In this document: positions 9,499 through 17,913 of the stretch, piece after piece
Numbering within the stretch: position 1 is the first letter of the stretch
Layout: the number at the start of each line of letters is the position of its first letter
DNA from: DAIOEK01 sp964648485
Lineage (GTDB): Bacteria > Chloroflexota > Anaerolineae > Anaerolineales > Anaerolineaceae
DNA: 55,773 bases
Assembly (NCBI GenBank): GCA_964648485.1
Contig: CAZYOF010000021.1
Coordinates: 1-55,773, forward strand
Reading direction: 5' to 3'
The notes under the pieces: generated by a model
What the model was told of the DNA's origin: nothing
Databases searched by the model: none
What the model saw: only the letters and a program-made list of their open reading frames with translations
Translations under genes and position numbers: made by a program

Positions 9499-11055
9499 TC
9501 AGTCTGGAAAATATTGTGCCTGGCTGAATGGTACACGGATGCTGTTGCTTTCCAGATATTTCACTCTCCAGAGATATGCTGTGCCTTGTAAAATTTCCGA
9601 CGCAATATCTACCACTTTGCGATTAGCCAATTCCTCCATATGGGTGCCTCTGACCCAGTCGTTGAAGGCGCCCATCGCTGGTCCACACCAAATCTGGTAA
9701 TCCATTTCTCTGCCTGGCTGCCCATTGTTCGACCAGCGAGAAGATAACCCCAGATACCATCTAAAAATCAATGCCATTTTATCTTTCGGGTTTTTCTCGG
9801 CGCGTTCGATTTGTGACGGGTCGCGCTGGTTAAAAAATTGAATGCAGGCATTCCAAACTTCATCCCAGCTCATCTTGAATACCATCTTTTCCTGTTTTTC
9901 TCTTTCCGCTGCTGGGATTTCATCTATAGATTCGTATCTTGAATAAAGCTCATATAACTTTTGTGCACGCATGGCGAACATGGTGCCGCGCTTAAGTACC
10001 TGTACTTTCACACCCATTTCGAACATGTCGCTGGCGGGAGCCATAGTCACGTCAGTCATTTCTGCTTGCGCCAGTAAACCACGGGTATGGTCTGAGGCTC
10101 CGCTTTCCAGGCAAGCCTGGTTGATAGATCCTGTAGTTATATAGGCGGCGCCCATCATGAAGGCAGCCAATGCAGATGATGGTGTGGCAATCCCGCCGGC
10201 AGCGCCAATTCGTACCCAGGGACGTTCAGGATGTGATCCGCAGACCTGGTTCCGCAGTTGAATAATGGCAGGTAGGGCAGCAACCAAAGGCCGATTATCG
10301 GTGTGTCCACCAGAATCCGCTTCCACCGTGATGTCGTCTGCCAGTGGAATATTTATGGCAAGTTGTGCCTGCTCACTGGTGATTTTGCCTTCTTCCAGCA
10401 GTTGCTTCACCATTTCAGGATTGGCTGGCTCAAGAAATTTTTTCGCGACCTCTTTTCGGGATATCTTGGCGATCACGTGATGATTAATTTCGGTGGTACC
10501 ATCCGATCGTTTTTGTAATCCTGTAAGCCGGTAGTGAACCAGATTGATCGTTGGTAATATGTAGGCAGAAGCTTCCACAACCGGGATATCGTATTTAATG
10601 TAGAGCTCCACCGTGTGTTGTTCAAGTGAAGGCTCGGTTGGACTGTTTAAAAGATTGAAGGCATAGGGTTGCCTGCCAAGCTTTTCCTGGATCGTTTGGA
10701 TTGCCTGTTCCACACGATCAGGCAACAGACCGCCAGCACCGAAGGAACCCATCAGACCTGCTTCGCCTAAAGTGATCACCATCCTCTCGGATGAGATGCC
10801 ATTTGCCATTGCACCAGCATAATATGCGTATTTAGTCCCATAGGTGCTATTAAACCCAGGATCTCCCAGATTCTCTGCCGTAAGAGGCGGCAGGATCACA
10901 GAGTGGTTCTCGTTCAAGGTGATTGCCTGGCTGGCGAACCATTTATCTCCCTCTCTGTTGAGTTGAATAGGGGTTGAGCTTGGCTTCAAGATAGCTTGTG
11001 CATCCATTGCGGAAAGTTCTGGTTGCATTGAACTTCGGTCTGATTCAGGTAACAT
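9499..11055 (-). CDS. pfaD: PfaD-family trans-acting enoyl reductase (FMN, 2-nitropropane dioxygenase fold)
   Basis: About 518 residues, close to the usual length of PfaD. It has a TIM-barrel FMN enzyme fold, with EADSGGHTDNRP, RIGAAGGIATPSSA and MGAAYITTGSINQACLESG as phosphate- and flavin-binding stretches. The C-terminal part carries the Pfa-specific region (FNQRDPSQIERAEKNPKDKM; DYQIWCGPAMGAFNDWVRG). In PUFA and some polyketide systems this stand-alone reductase saturates the enoyl intermediate, the step missing from the neighbouring megasynthase. It is convergent with the phosphopantetheinyl transferase (6 nt apart), so it has its own promoter. A GTG at 11058 and an ATG at 11055 both follow a GAGG site; the ATG is preferred. 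Confidence 0.92.
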   Translation of the reverse strand: MLPESDRSSMQPELSAMDAQAILKPSSTPIQLNREGDKWFASQAITLNENHSVILPPLTAENLGDPGFNSTYGTKYAYYAGAMANGISSERMVITLGEAGLMGSFGAGGLLPDRVEQAIQTIQEKLGRQPYAFNLLNSPTEPSLEQHTVELYIKYDIPVVEASAYILPTINLVHYRLTGLQKRSDGTTEINHHVIAKISRKEVAKKFLEPANPEMVKQLLEEGKITSEQAQLAINIPLADDITVEADSGGHTDNRPLVAALPAIIQLRNQVCGSHPERPWVRIGAAGGIATPSSALAAFMMGAAYITTGSINQACLESGASDHTRGLLAQAEMTDVTMAPASDMFEMGVKVQVLKRGTMFAMRAQKLYELYSRYESIDEIPAAEREKQEKMVFKMSWDEVWNACIQFFNQRDPSQIERAEKNPKDKMALIFRWYLGLSSRWSNNGQPGREMDYQIWCGPAMGAFNDWVRGTHMEELANRKVVDIASEILQGTAYLWRVKYLESNSIRVPFSQAQYFPD

Positions 11056-11323
11056 CACATTAACCTCATGTACTGGTATGTTTTAGTTAACCCGTTACAG
11101 ACATAGACGATACGATGAAACCAGGTAAGCTAGGGTGGAGCTAAAATTGTGATTTCTTAATTATGGTGGTAGCTTTTCAGGAGATTCTACAATGTGGGCG
11201 TACTAATCCTTCTGGTAATGCAGGACGCACAACTCCCGAATCGGTAGAATTAAAAAAGATTTGGGTGCTTATATTTAATTCTGATTCGGATGATTGGGTC
11301 AAATTTTAGGGAATAAGGGACAT

Positions 11324-11351
11324 ATTAATATCGGTGAATACTGATATTAAT
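11324..11351. repeat. 28-nt inverted repeat in the pfaD-lacI intergenic region
   Basis: The 417-nt stretch 11059-11475 has no gene. Its clearest structure is a perfect 9-bp inverted repeat ATTAATATC (11324-11332) / GATATTAAT (11343-11351) separated by 10 nt, centred about 280 nt upstream of pfaD and 140 nt downstream of the LacI-family gene. It could be a regulator site; no U-run makes it a good terminator. Nothing else in this stretch can be named. Confidence 0.4.
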
Positions 11352-11475
11352 TAGCACATCGAATTTCTAACATCAGGAAATGGATAAATGTGCCATTAAT
11401 AGCACCCAAGTAAACATCCAAGTAAAACATTATTTCTGGTGGATAGTTCTAAAAAAACCAGTAAATAATTGATGT

Positions 11476-12492
11476 TTACTTTCTTGATGGTGGAGCGGTA
11501 GATCCCCTGATGATTAGTTCACCTTCTATTTTATGTATAGATGAAGTATCTGAATTATTATTTAAGATTGAAATTAAATATCTTACTGCTTCTAATAATA
11601 AACTATCTGCTGGAAGGTGATAACTTGTCAACCCGGGGTAGATTCTTCTGGATAAAATTTGATCTTCAAATCCTGCTATTGAAAGATCTTTGGGTATATC
11701 TAATCCAAACTGCTGCGCACCAAATAATACCCCGTAAGCCGCTTCATCATTACCTGCAAATATGGCGGTTGGACGATGATCGTTTTGTATGAGTAGTTGA
11801 ACTGCATTGATGCCCCCATCGAAAGTAAACTCACTATCGATGATTTGGGAATCTTCCACTGGAACATTTGATTTTTTCATGGTGTCCAGATAACCGTTCA
11901 ATCGATCATAGCTGGCCTTTAAATTTCGAGGACCTTTCAGGAATGCAATTCTTTGGTGACCCAGGTCGATTAGATGTCTGGTAGTTTGACATGCACCATC
12001 ATAGTCGGATCCACATACACAAGGGAGTTTACTATCGGTAACGAATGGATTAACTAAAACTGCGGGAATTTTGTATGTTGCAAATAAATCCGCAACGAAT
12101 CCATCAGAGTCACAGGGAGGTGTGATGATGTAACCGGCATAACCGTGCTGGTTTACTAAATCTGCAAGACGGTCCCGTGAAATTGATTTATTCGGATAGT
12201 AGGTTTGAAAAATGATCTGGTAATTATTTTCGTATCCAATGTCCAACAAACTTGAAAACAAAGTGGCTCCTGGTTGATAAAAACCAGGATAAAGCAGAAT
12301 ACAAATTGCAAAAGGTCTCTTTTTTACAAGTTGTCTGGCTGCCATGTTAGGTGCATAACCAGTGCTGCGTATAGCTGTTAATACTCTCTGGCGGATATCA
12401 TCAGATACATAGGGTTCATCATTAATCACACGTGACACTGTTTTAATGGAACATCCAGCGATATGGGCAATATCTTTAATCGTGGGTGGCAT
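11476..12492 (-). CDS. LacI-family transcriptional regulator
   Basis: 338 residues, the standard LacI/GalR length. The N-terminal helix-turn-helix reads TIKDIAHIAGCSIKTVSRVINDE, followed by the hinge helix region (GYAPNMAARQLV). The rest is a periplasmic-binding-protein-like sensor domain (LIDLGHQRIAFLKGP; PTAIFAGNDEAAYGVL; DLSIAGFED), so a sugar or related small ligand is expected. It is divergent from the MshA-like glycosyltransferase, with 196 nt between them, and lies behind pfaD on the same strand. Target genes are not shown by the sequence; autoregulation through 12551-12572 is possible. Confidence 0.92.
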   Translation of the reverse strand: MPPTIKDIAHIAGCSIKTVSRVINDEPYVSDDIRQRVLTAIRSTGYAPNMAARQLVKKRPFAICILLYPGFYQPGATLFSSLLDIGYENNYQIIFQTYYPNKSISRDRLADLVNQHGYAGYIITPPCDSDGFVADLFATYKIPAVLVNPFVTDSKLPCVCGSDYDGACQTTRHLIDLGHQRIAFLKGPRNLKASYDRLNGYLDTMKKSNVPVEDSQIIDSEFTFDGGINAVQLLIQNDHRPTAIFAGNDEAAYGVLFGAQQFGLDIPKDLSIAGFEDQILSRRIYPGLTSYHLPADSLLLEAVRYLISILNNNSDTSSIHKIEGELIIRGSTAPPSRK

Positions 12493-12550
12493 GCTTTCAT
12501 TATAGCTGAATCTGCTTTTACATTATCTTTCAGATTATTTGGGAATGTAT

Positions 12551-12572
12551 TCAGAACAAAAAAATGTTCTGA
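12551..12572. promoter_or_regulatory. inverted repeat between the lacI-family gene and the glycosyltransferase
   Basis: Perfect arms TCAGAACA (12551-12558) and TGTTCTGA (12565-12572) around an A6 spacer, 59 nt upstream of the LacI-family start and 117 nt upstream of the divergent glycosyltransferase start. Size and position suit a LacI-family operator serving one or both genes. The assignment to that regulator is inference. Confidence 0.4.
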
Positions 12573-12688
12573 GGGAGATTATAAACACTGCCTCAGGCTA
12601 ATCTGTTTGGACATATTTGTTTCATCATGCTTCTTCGGAAGTAAAATGGATACGAAGGTAATAATACTTTTATTCAGGGATAGAAATA

Positions 12689-13939
12689 ATGCGAATTGCT
12701 ATGCTGTCTTATCACACATGTCCACTTGCTACTTTGGGTGGAAAAGACTCAGGAGGGATGAATGTATATGTAAGAGAGCTTACCAGATTTTTAGGGCAAG
12801 CTGGCGTCCATGTTGATGTTTTTACCCGTTCGCAGGATGAACATGTACCCCACGTTTTACATGATTTAGGTTACTGCAACCGGGTGGTGCACATAAGTTC
12901 TGGTCCAGAAATTCCTCTTCCTAAAAATGAATTGCACAAATACATACCTGCTTTTTCTCGAGAGGTTTTGGATTTTACTGCTCGAAAAGGTTTAGCATAC
13001 GATCTAATTCATAGCCATTATTGGATGTCGGGTGTGGCGGCTGAATACTTGAAAGATATCTGGAAGGTGCCCATCGTTCATATGTTTCACACACTCGGGC
13101 ACATGAAGAATATGATTGCCCGAAATCGTGATGAAGTTGAAGGTGCGTATCGATTGGATGGAGAACAACGATGTATGAATTTGGCAGATCGGATAATCGT
13201 ATCCACTCCGGCAGAAATTCAACAGATGGAAACTTATTATGAATTAGATCAAAAGAAAATAGTGGAAATTCCACCTGGCGTGGATCTTTCCCATTTTTAT
13301 CCGATTCCAAAAGATGAAGCAAAAGCTGCTATCGGAATCCCACAGGATGCAGAGATGCTCTTGTTTGTTGGGCGGATTGAACCTCTGAAGGGTATTGATA
13401 CATTATTACATGCGTTAGCGCTGATGCGAGAAGAATGCCATCTGGATAAATGCTCGTATCACCTGGCTATTATCGGTGGAGATGCACAAGATAATATTGG
13501 ATCAGGCGGGTCTGAGATGAATCGGCTAAAGGAATTATGCCAGTCTTTAGGTTTAAACGATATGGTGGTTTTTCTCGGGAAAAGGGATCAATCCACTTTG
13601 CCATATTACTATTCTGCGGCAGAAGTGCTCGTAATGCCGTCTTATTATGAATCTTTTGGAATGGTTGCTTTAGAGTCGATGGCTTGCGGAACTCCAGTGG
13701 TTGCATCTCATACTGGCGGATTGGCTTATCTAGTTCGAAATGGAGAAAATGGCTTTACTGTCTCTGGAGGAAATGTAAAAGAACTTGCAAAGCGGCTAAC
13801 GCAATTAATTATTAACCATGAATTAAGAAGAAAAATTGGACAACAAGCAGCTGAATTTGCCAGGGCTTATTCTTGGGAGTTGATTTCAGAGAAAATGATG
13901 ATGCTATATGATGATGTTATTAATAGTCAGCTATCTTAA
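12689..13939 (+). CDS. GT4 glycosyltransferase, MshA-like (inositol-phosphate N-acetylglucosaminyltransferase type)
   Basis: 416 residues with the GT-B fold. The N-terminal motif HTCPL..GGKDSGGMNVYV is closer to MshA than to sucrose synthases. Positions that bind inositol phosphate in Corynebacterium MshA (as I recall: N25, K78, Y110, T134, R154) correspond to N25, K79, Y111, T135 and R155, one residue offset after the first. The C-terminal half has the nucleotide-sugar E-x7-E motif (YESFGMVALESMACGTPVV). In the mycothiol pathway MshA joins UDP-GlcNAc to inositol 3-phosphate. The next two genes on the opposite strand encode a deacetylase and a phosphatase, the next two activities of that pathway. 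A different inositol glycoside product is possible. Confidence 0.85.
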   Translation: MRIAMLSYHTCPLATLGGKDSGGMNVYVRELTRFLGQAGVHVDVFTRSQDEHVPHVLHDLGYCNRVVHISSGPEIPLPKNELHKYIPAFSREVLDFTARKGLAYDLIHSHYWMSGVAAEYLKDIWKVPIVHMFHTLGHMKNMIARNRDEVEGAYRLDGEQRCMNLADRIIVSTPAEIQQMETYYELDQKKIVEIPPGVDLSHFYPIPKDEAKAAIGIPQDAEMLLFVGRIEPLKGIDTLLHALALMREECHLDKCSYHLAIIGGDAQDNIGSGGSEMNRLKELCQSLGLNDMVVFLGKRDQSTLPYYYSAAEVLVMPSYYESFGMVALESMACGTPVVASHTGGLAYLVRNGENGFTVSGGNVKELAKRLTQLIINHELRRKIGQQAAEFARAYSWELISEKMMMLYDDVINSQLS

Positions 13940-13949
13940 AAAATTAGTC

Positions 13950-14792
13950 CTAAGCTTCTACATTGCTGAATAGGTCGGTTTCCAGTTTTGCGATGTCAGG
14001 TTCAGGGAAATCGCGAATGAAGCACTCATACGGACCTGACCAACCCCTGAGGAGACCAGCTGCTCCTTCATTTATCTTACTGCCCCCCTGGCTTGCATAG
14101 CATCTCGATGCCTTGAGTCTTTCTTTTTTTACACTTGAATAGTTAATTCTTGCGTGAATTGGAAAATCATTAGCGGTTATTTTTATAAGATCAATATCTT
14201 TGTTTTTCCCAAACCTGTGTGGATCTTTCCCCAGGAATGGCAACACTTTCACGATAATCTTCATGATTGATTTTGGGATTGTATATAAATACAGGTTTTT
14301 TGGTTTAAAAACGAAGTCATCTGTAGAGAGGATTAATTGATCAAATGCCAATTTAACAGCCTTATGTATCTGTATATGATCAATGTGAAAATATCCACCG
14401 ATTGGATCAAAAGTGATAACTACTTGCGGTTTTTCTTTTTGTATAATTTGCAAGATATCTGCTGCGATTTTTTCTAAGGGAATGTTAATGAGTGCCTGAG
14501 GATGATCATTCGCTTCAGAGCCAAGCATTCCAGAATCTCGATAATTGAGGAAATAAACATTCTTAATTCCCAGGATAGATGCTGCGCACCTGAGTTCGGC
14601 TTCTCTTAGTTCCGCAATGCTAGAGAATTTTTCAAGGAAAATCGGATCTACTTCGCCAGCTTCACCTTTCGTTGCGCAAATTAGACTTACACTAACGTTT
14701 TGCCGGGCATAATATGCCAGAGTACCACCGATTCCAAAAGTCTCATCGTCGGGATGTGCAAGGATAGCTAGTAAAGACCTTTTTTCTTTCAC
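13950..14792 (-). CDS. PIG-L/LmbE-family N-acetylglucosaminyl deacetylase (MshB-like)
   Basis: 280 residues. Zinc-binding motif AHPDDE at 12-17 (H13, D15, D16) and the second motif GGYFHIDHIQIH at 132-143 give the complete metal site of this family. These enzymes remove acetyl groups from GlcNAc conjugates such as GlcNAc-inositol (MshB) or GlcNAc-malate (BshB). It ends 11 nt from the convergent MshA-like gene and is 4 nt behind the histidine phosphatase on the same strand, forming a two-gene unit. Substrate preference is inferred only from this context. Confidence 0.87.
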   Translation of the reverse strand: MKEKRSLLAILAHPDDETFGIGGTLAYYARQNVSVSLICATKGEAGEVDPIFLEKFSSIAELREAELRCAASILGIKNVYFLNYRDSGMLGSEANDHPQALINIPLEKIAADILQIIQKEKPQVVITFDPIGGYFHIDHIQIHKAVKLAFDQLILSTDDFVFKPKNLYLYTIPKSIMKIIVKVLPFLGKDPHRFGKNKDIDLIKITANDFPIHARINYSSVKKERLKASRCYASQGGSKINEGAAGLLRGWSGPYECFIRDFPEPDIAKLETDLFSNVEA

Positions 14793-14796
14793 TTAA

Positions 14797-15426
14797 TCAC
14801 AATCTTCCTGGTGAGATGTATTCATACAACGGTGGCACATGAGCTGATGACCATGTTGTTTTGGTGATTGATGCATTCGCAGGGAAGGGAATTTCAATTT
14901 GTTTCTTTTCTATCAATGCTTTATTTTGATATTTCGCTTCATATCCATGAATCCATAAAGTCAGAAAAACAATAACGTCAGCATGAGTCACAGCGATAAT
15001 CTCTTCTGCCGGATACCTCTTGATAACATTTCGGGAAAATTTAAGTACTCTGGTAAGAATATCCTGAGGTTGTTCATATTCAGGATCTATTTTGGAATAG
15101 ATATCCCAGTGTTTGGCTTCTAAATTAGATATAGGATGCCCATCATAGGGGGAATATACTTCATTGAGTAATGTATTAATATAAATATTTGGTTTGTTGA
15201 TACCATATCGAATGATATCCGCGGTTTTTTTGGCGCGCAGCAATGGGCTTGAGTAAATCCGGCTAATATTTTTATCTACAAAGTAAGGGATAGTTGATTT
15301 AACCTGTAAATACCCTGTCTCGCTAAGTGAAAATCGGGGAAGTCTACCATAGAAAATATTGTCTGGGTTATAAACCTCACCATGCCGGATAAAAAAAATT
15401 GTTGTTTCTGACGAAATATTTCTCAT
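14797..15426 (-). CDS. histidine phosphatase family protein (phosphoglycerate-mutase-like)
   Basis: 209 residues. The phosphohistidine motif is IRHGE at 13-17 (H15) and the C-terminal catalytic His lies in AVTHADV. Members hydrolyse phosphate monoesters of sugars, sugar acids or nucleotides. It is the first gene of a pair with the PIG-L deacetylase. In mycothiol synthesis the phosphatase acting between MshA and MshB has not been assigned to a gene to my knowledge, so this position makes it a candidate for an equivalent step. It could equally be a general phosphatase. Confidence 0.82.
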   Translation of the reverse strand: MRNISSETTIFFIRHGEVYNPDNIFYGRLPRFSLSETGYLQVKSTIPYFVDKNISRIYSSPLLRAKKTADIIRYGINKPNIYINTLLNEVYSPYDGHPISNLEAKHWDIYSKIDPEYEQPQDILTRVLKFSRNVIKRYPAEEIIAVTHADVIVFLTLWIHGYEAKYQNKALIEKKQIEIPFPANASITKTTWSSAHVPPLYEYISPGRL

Positions 15427-15569
15427 TATTTAAAATCCATGCTGGTATCTATTTTCAGATTCTTCTAAAAACTGATCATTCTAATATAACACAGCATAAA
15501 ACGTTCTTTGTCAGGTATTTTTACTAGTACTTATCTGCAAAAATTCCCTTATTTTTCCCTGGATTTTGA

Positions 15570-15617
15570 TTGACAACCACAATAACCAGTATATACTGGT
15601 ATATATACATGTATATA
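15570..15617 (+). promoter_or_regulatory. promoter with overlapping palindromic operator for the GntR-family gene
   Basis: A -35 TTGACA (15570-15575), 16-nt spacer and -10 TATACT (15592-15597). The -10 lies inside a perfect 16-nt palindrome ACCAGTATATACTGGT (15585-15600), followed directly by a second perfect 16-nt palindrome TATATACATGTATATA (15602-15617). Binding there would block RNA polymerase, so autorepression by the GntR-family product is likely, with control of the sugar operon if it is read from the same promoter. Confidence 0.65.
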
Positions 15618-15631
15618 AAGGTTGGATTGGA

Positions 15632-16360
15632 ATGTCAAATACAAACCCGATACCAGTTTATAACCAGATTATCGAAACCATGCTGCAATCTTTTCGGGAA
15701 GGTGTATATAAACCCGGTCAACAACTCCCTACCCAGAAAGAACTGTGTGAAAAGTATCAAATCAGCCTGATGACTTTACGAAAAGTTCTGGATGAGCTTC
15801 AGAGAATGCAAGTGATCCAATCCATTCCCGGGAAGGGAATATATGTCAGCCCTAGACGCAAAGAGACAGATTATGGCACTCTAGTGGGATTTGACGAACA
15901 AATGGCCAGATTAGGGTTAGTTCCGCGTACCCAAACACTTGAAATCAAGCAACTTCCAGCCCCCACAATCATTGCCGAGATCCTGAGAATTAATCCGGGA
16001 GAAAAAATGATCTACGTGAAACGGCTAAGATTTGCAGATGATCGGCCAGTCTCGTTATATAAAGTTTACATTCCCCATTACCTGGTTCCGGATATCGTTG
16101 ATAAAGGATTGGCTCAGAAATCGCTATTTAAGATGTTGCGCGAGGAATTTGGCTACAAATTAGTCGGCAGTCGGAATACGGTATCTGCAGTAGTACCAGA
16201 TGAAGAATCCAGAAAATTCCTGGAGCTTACCGAAATTACAGCGCTACTACTCAGAGAGCAGGTTACATTTATTGAATCAGGTGAAGTGATTGAATATAGC
16301 GTTAATTTATCACGTGGAGATATGTATTGTACCCGGTACGATGAAGGAAGAATATTCTGA
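15632..16360 (+). CDS. GntR-family (HutC subfamily, UTRA domain) transcriptional regulator
   Basis: 242 residues from the ATG at 15632. An in-frame TTG at 15566 would start upstream of the promoter's -10 and is rejected. The N-terminal winged helix (PVYNQIIETMLQSF; QLPTQKELCEKYQISLMTLRKVLDEL; GKGIYV) is followed by a UTRA effector domain from about residue 85. HutC-type proteins usually sense sugar phosphates or small acids. It heads a sugar uptake and hydrolysis operon, so the ligand may be a phosphorylated sugar made by that pathway. Confidence 0.9.
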   Translation: MSNTNPIPVYNQIIETMLQSFREGVYKPGQQLPTQKELCEKYQISLMTLRKVLDELQRMQVIQSIPGKGIYVSPRRKETDYGTLVGFDEQMARLGLVPRTQTLEIKQLPAPTIIAEILRINPGEKMIYVKRLRFADDRPVSLYKVYIPHYLVPDIVDKGLAQKSLFKMLREEFGYKLVGSRNTVSAVVPDEESRKFLELTEITALLLREQVTFIESGEVIEYSVNLSRGDMYCTRYDEGRIF

Positions 16361-16451
16361 CACAATGCTATAAATCAAGGAGGTGATAACACAACTCATA
16401 TTGTTTTAGAAAATGTATTTTCACGATACAACTCAAGGAGAGGAACCCCCA

Positions 16452-17846
16452 ATGAATATCAGGAAATTGCTTTACTTTACTTTGGTTTTGGTTTTTGCTT
16501 TTGGCGCAGTGAGCTGTGCCCCAGCTTCTCCAGCTGAACCAGCCGCCCCGGCGAAACCGGCAGCTCCAACAGAAGCTCAGCCAGCGGCACCGGTGGAAGC
16601 TGCCCCTGCAGAAGAAATGGTTACCCTTAAAGTTTGGGATAACTTTGTCCGTCCTGCTGAGACAGCCATTATGGAAGAATTAGTGAAGAATTTTGAGGCT
16701 GATCATCCCAACGTAAAAATTGTCCGTGAAGCCAAGAGCATGGATGATCTAAAAGCTACCCTGGCGCTGGCATTAAAGAGCAACGATAGTCCTGATGTAG
16801 CCATGATTAACCAGGGTGAATCAGATATGGGTGCATTTGCAAAAGCCAGTTTATTAACACCTATGAATGCTTATGCCGAAAAATATGGCTGGTACGAAAA
16901 ATTCCCTCAAAGCCTTGTCCGCCTTAATAGTTGGAGCGAAGATGGCACAAAGATGGGAGAAGGAAATTTTTACGGCATTCCTATTCAGGCGGAGCTAATT
17001 GGTGTTTACTATCGTAAGGATGTTTTTGAAGAGAATGGCATTTCGGTTCCAACAACATTCACAGAATTTGAGTCAGCGCTAGCGACATTGAAAGCAAATG
17101 GCATCACACCCATCATTTTCGGTAATCTGGATGGATGGCCAGCAATTCACACATATAGCGAGCTTCAGAATGTATATCAGGCAAATCGCACGTGGTATGA
17201 CGACTTCATGTTTACCACCGGAACAGTAGATTTTAATACTCCTGAGAATCTGAAAGCAGCTCAAACACTTAAGAATTGGGCGGAAGATGGAACATTCATG
17301 GCAGATTTCGCAGGTGTTGGTTACGATGATGCATACCAACTTTTCTCGGCCGGTGAAGGTGCCATGTTGTTAACCGGTAGTTGGTTGAGTGGGGATCTCG
17401 CTGCCAGCCCCTATATTGAAAACATTGGTTTCTTCGTTCTTCCACCCATGGAAAAAGATGGCTTTAAACTCACTGTTGGCGGGACTGGCTTTGCTTTTGG
17501 CGTCAGTGCAAAATCGAAAAATCCTGATCTTGCTGCAGAATATATCAACTACCTTTATTCTGAAAAAACAGCTAAAGATATGCTTGCCGCTGGTTTTCTC
17601 CCAGTTTATCCACTGGAAAATGTAGAAATCTCTGATGGATTACTGGCTGATATAGTTGCTGGTTGGAATATGCTCAATACCACAGACTCTGTTGGATACT
17701 ATATGGATTGGGTCACTCCGACCATGTACGATACTATTACCGCATCATTGCAAGAATTAATGGGCGGTAAGATTAGCCCCGAAGAATTCATCACCAAAGT
17801 GAATGATGATTATATAAAGGGTTTGGAAGCAAAAGGGATTAAGTAA
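16452..17846 (+). CDS. sugar ABC transporter solute-binding lipoprotein
   Basis: 464 residues from the ATG at 16452, preceded by AGGAGAGG; an in-frame ATG at 16413 would add 13 polar residues before the signal peptide and is less likely. Residues 1-21 are a lipoprotein signal ending at C22 (AVSC). An Ala/Pro-rich spacer to about residue 55 would hold the domain off the membrane. The remainder is a cluster-B (family 1) binding protein (VTLKVWDNF; FYGIPIQAELIGVYYRKDVFEENGI; GEGAMLLTGSW). A perfect anti-Shine-Dalgarno match (AAGGAGGTGATA, 16377-16388) lies 64 nt further up with no sensible start next to it. The expected ligand is an oligosaccharide. Confidence 0.92.
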   Translation: MNIRKLLYFTLVLVFAFGAVSCAPASPAEPAAPAKPAAPTEAQPAAPVEAAPAEEMVTLKVWDNFVRPAETAIMEELVKNFEADHPNVKIVREAKSMDDLKATLALALKSNDSPDVAMINQGESDMGAFAKASLLTPMNAYAEKYGWYEKFPQSLVRLNSWSEDGTKMGEGNFYGIPIQAELIGVYYRKDVFEENGISVPTTFTEFESALATLKANGITPIIFGNLDGWPAIHTYSELQNVYQANRTWYDDFMFTTGTVDFNTPENLKAAQTLKNWAEDGTFMADFAGVGYDDAYQLFSAGEGAMLLTGSWLSGDLAASPYIENIGFFVLPPMEKDGFKLTVGGTGFAFGVSAKSKNPDLAAEYINYLYSEKTAKDMLAAGFLPVYPLENVEISDGLLADIVAGWNMLNTTDSVGYYMDWVTPTMYDTITASLQELMGGKISPEEFITKVNDDYIKGLEAKGIK

Positions 17847-17851
17847 TTTGT

Positions 17852-17898
17852 TTTCAAATGGCGGGCAGAGGTACCCTAAGCCTGCCCGCCATTTGAAA
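17852..17898 (+). repeat. intercistronic hairpin between binding protein and permease genes
   Basis: Perfect 17-bp inverted repeat, arms 17852-17868 and 17882-17898, with a 13-nt loop, filling the gap between the two genes. There is no U-run after it. Such hairpins in ABC operons commonly protect the upstream mRNA and so favour binding protein over permease. Confidence 0.7.
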
Positions 17899-17913
17899 TT
17901 GAGGTAAATTTTA

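Noticed and set aside
485..11058. Classification as a genuine PUFA (EPA/DHA) synthase or a heterocyst glycolipid locus
   Set aside because: The domain order, the single PfaD partner, the Thr carrier sites and the lack of separate PfaB/PfaC proteins do not fit either; only the general Pfa-like relationship is supported.
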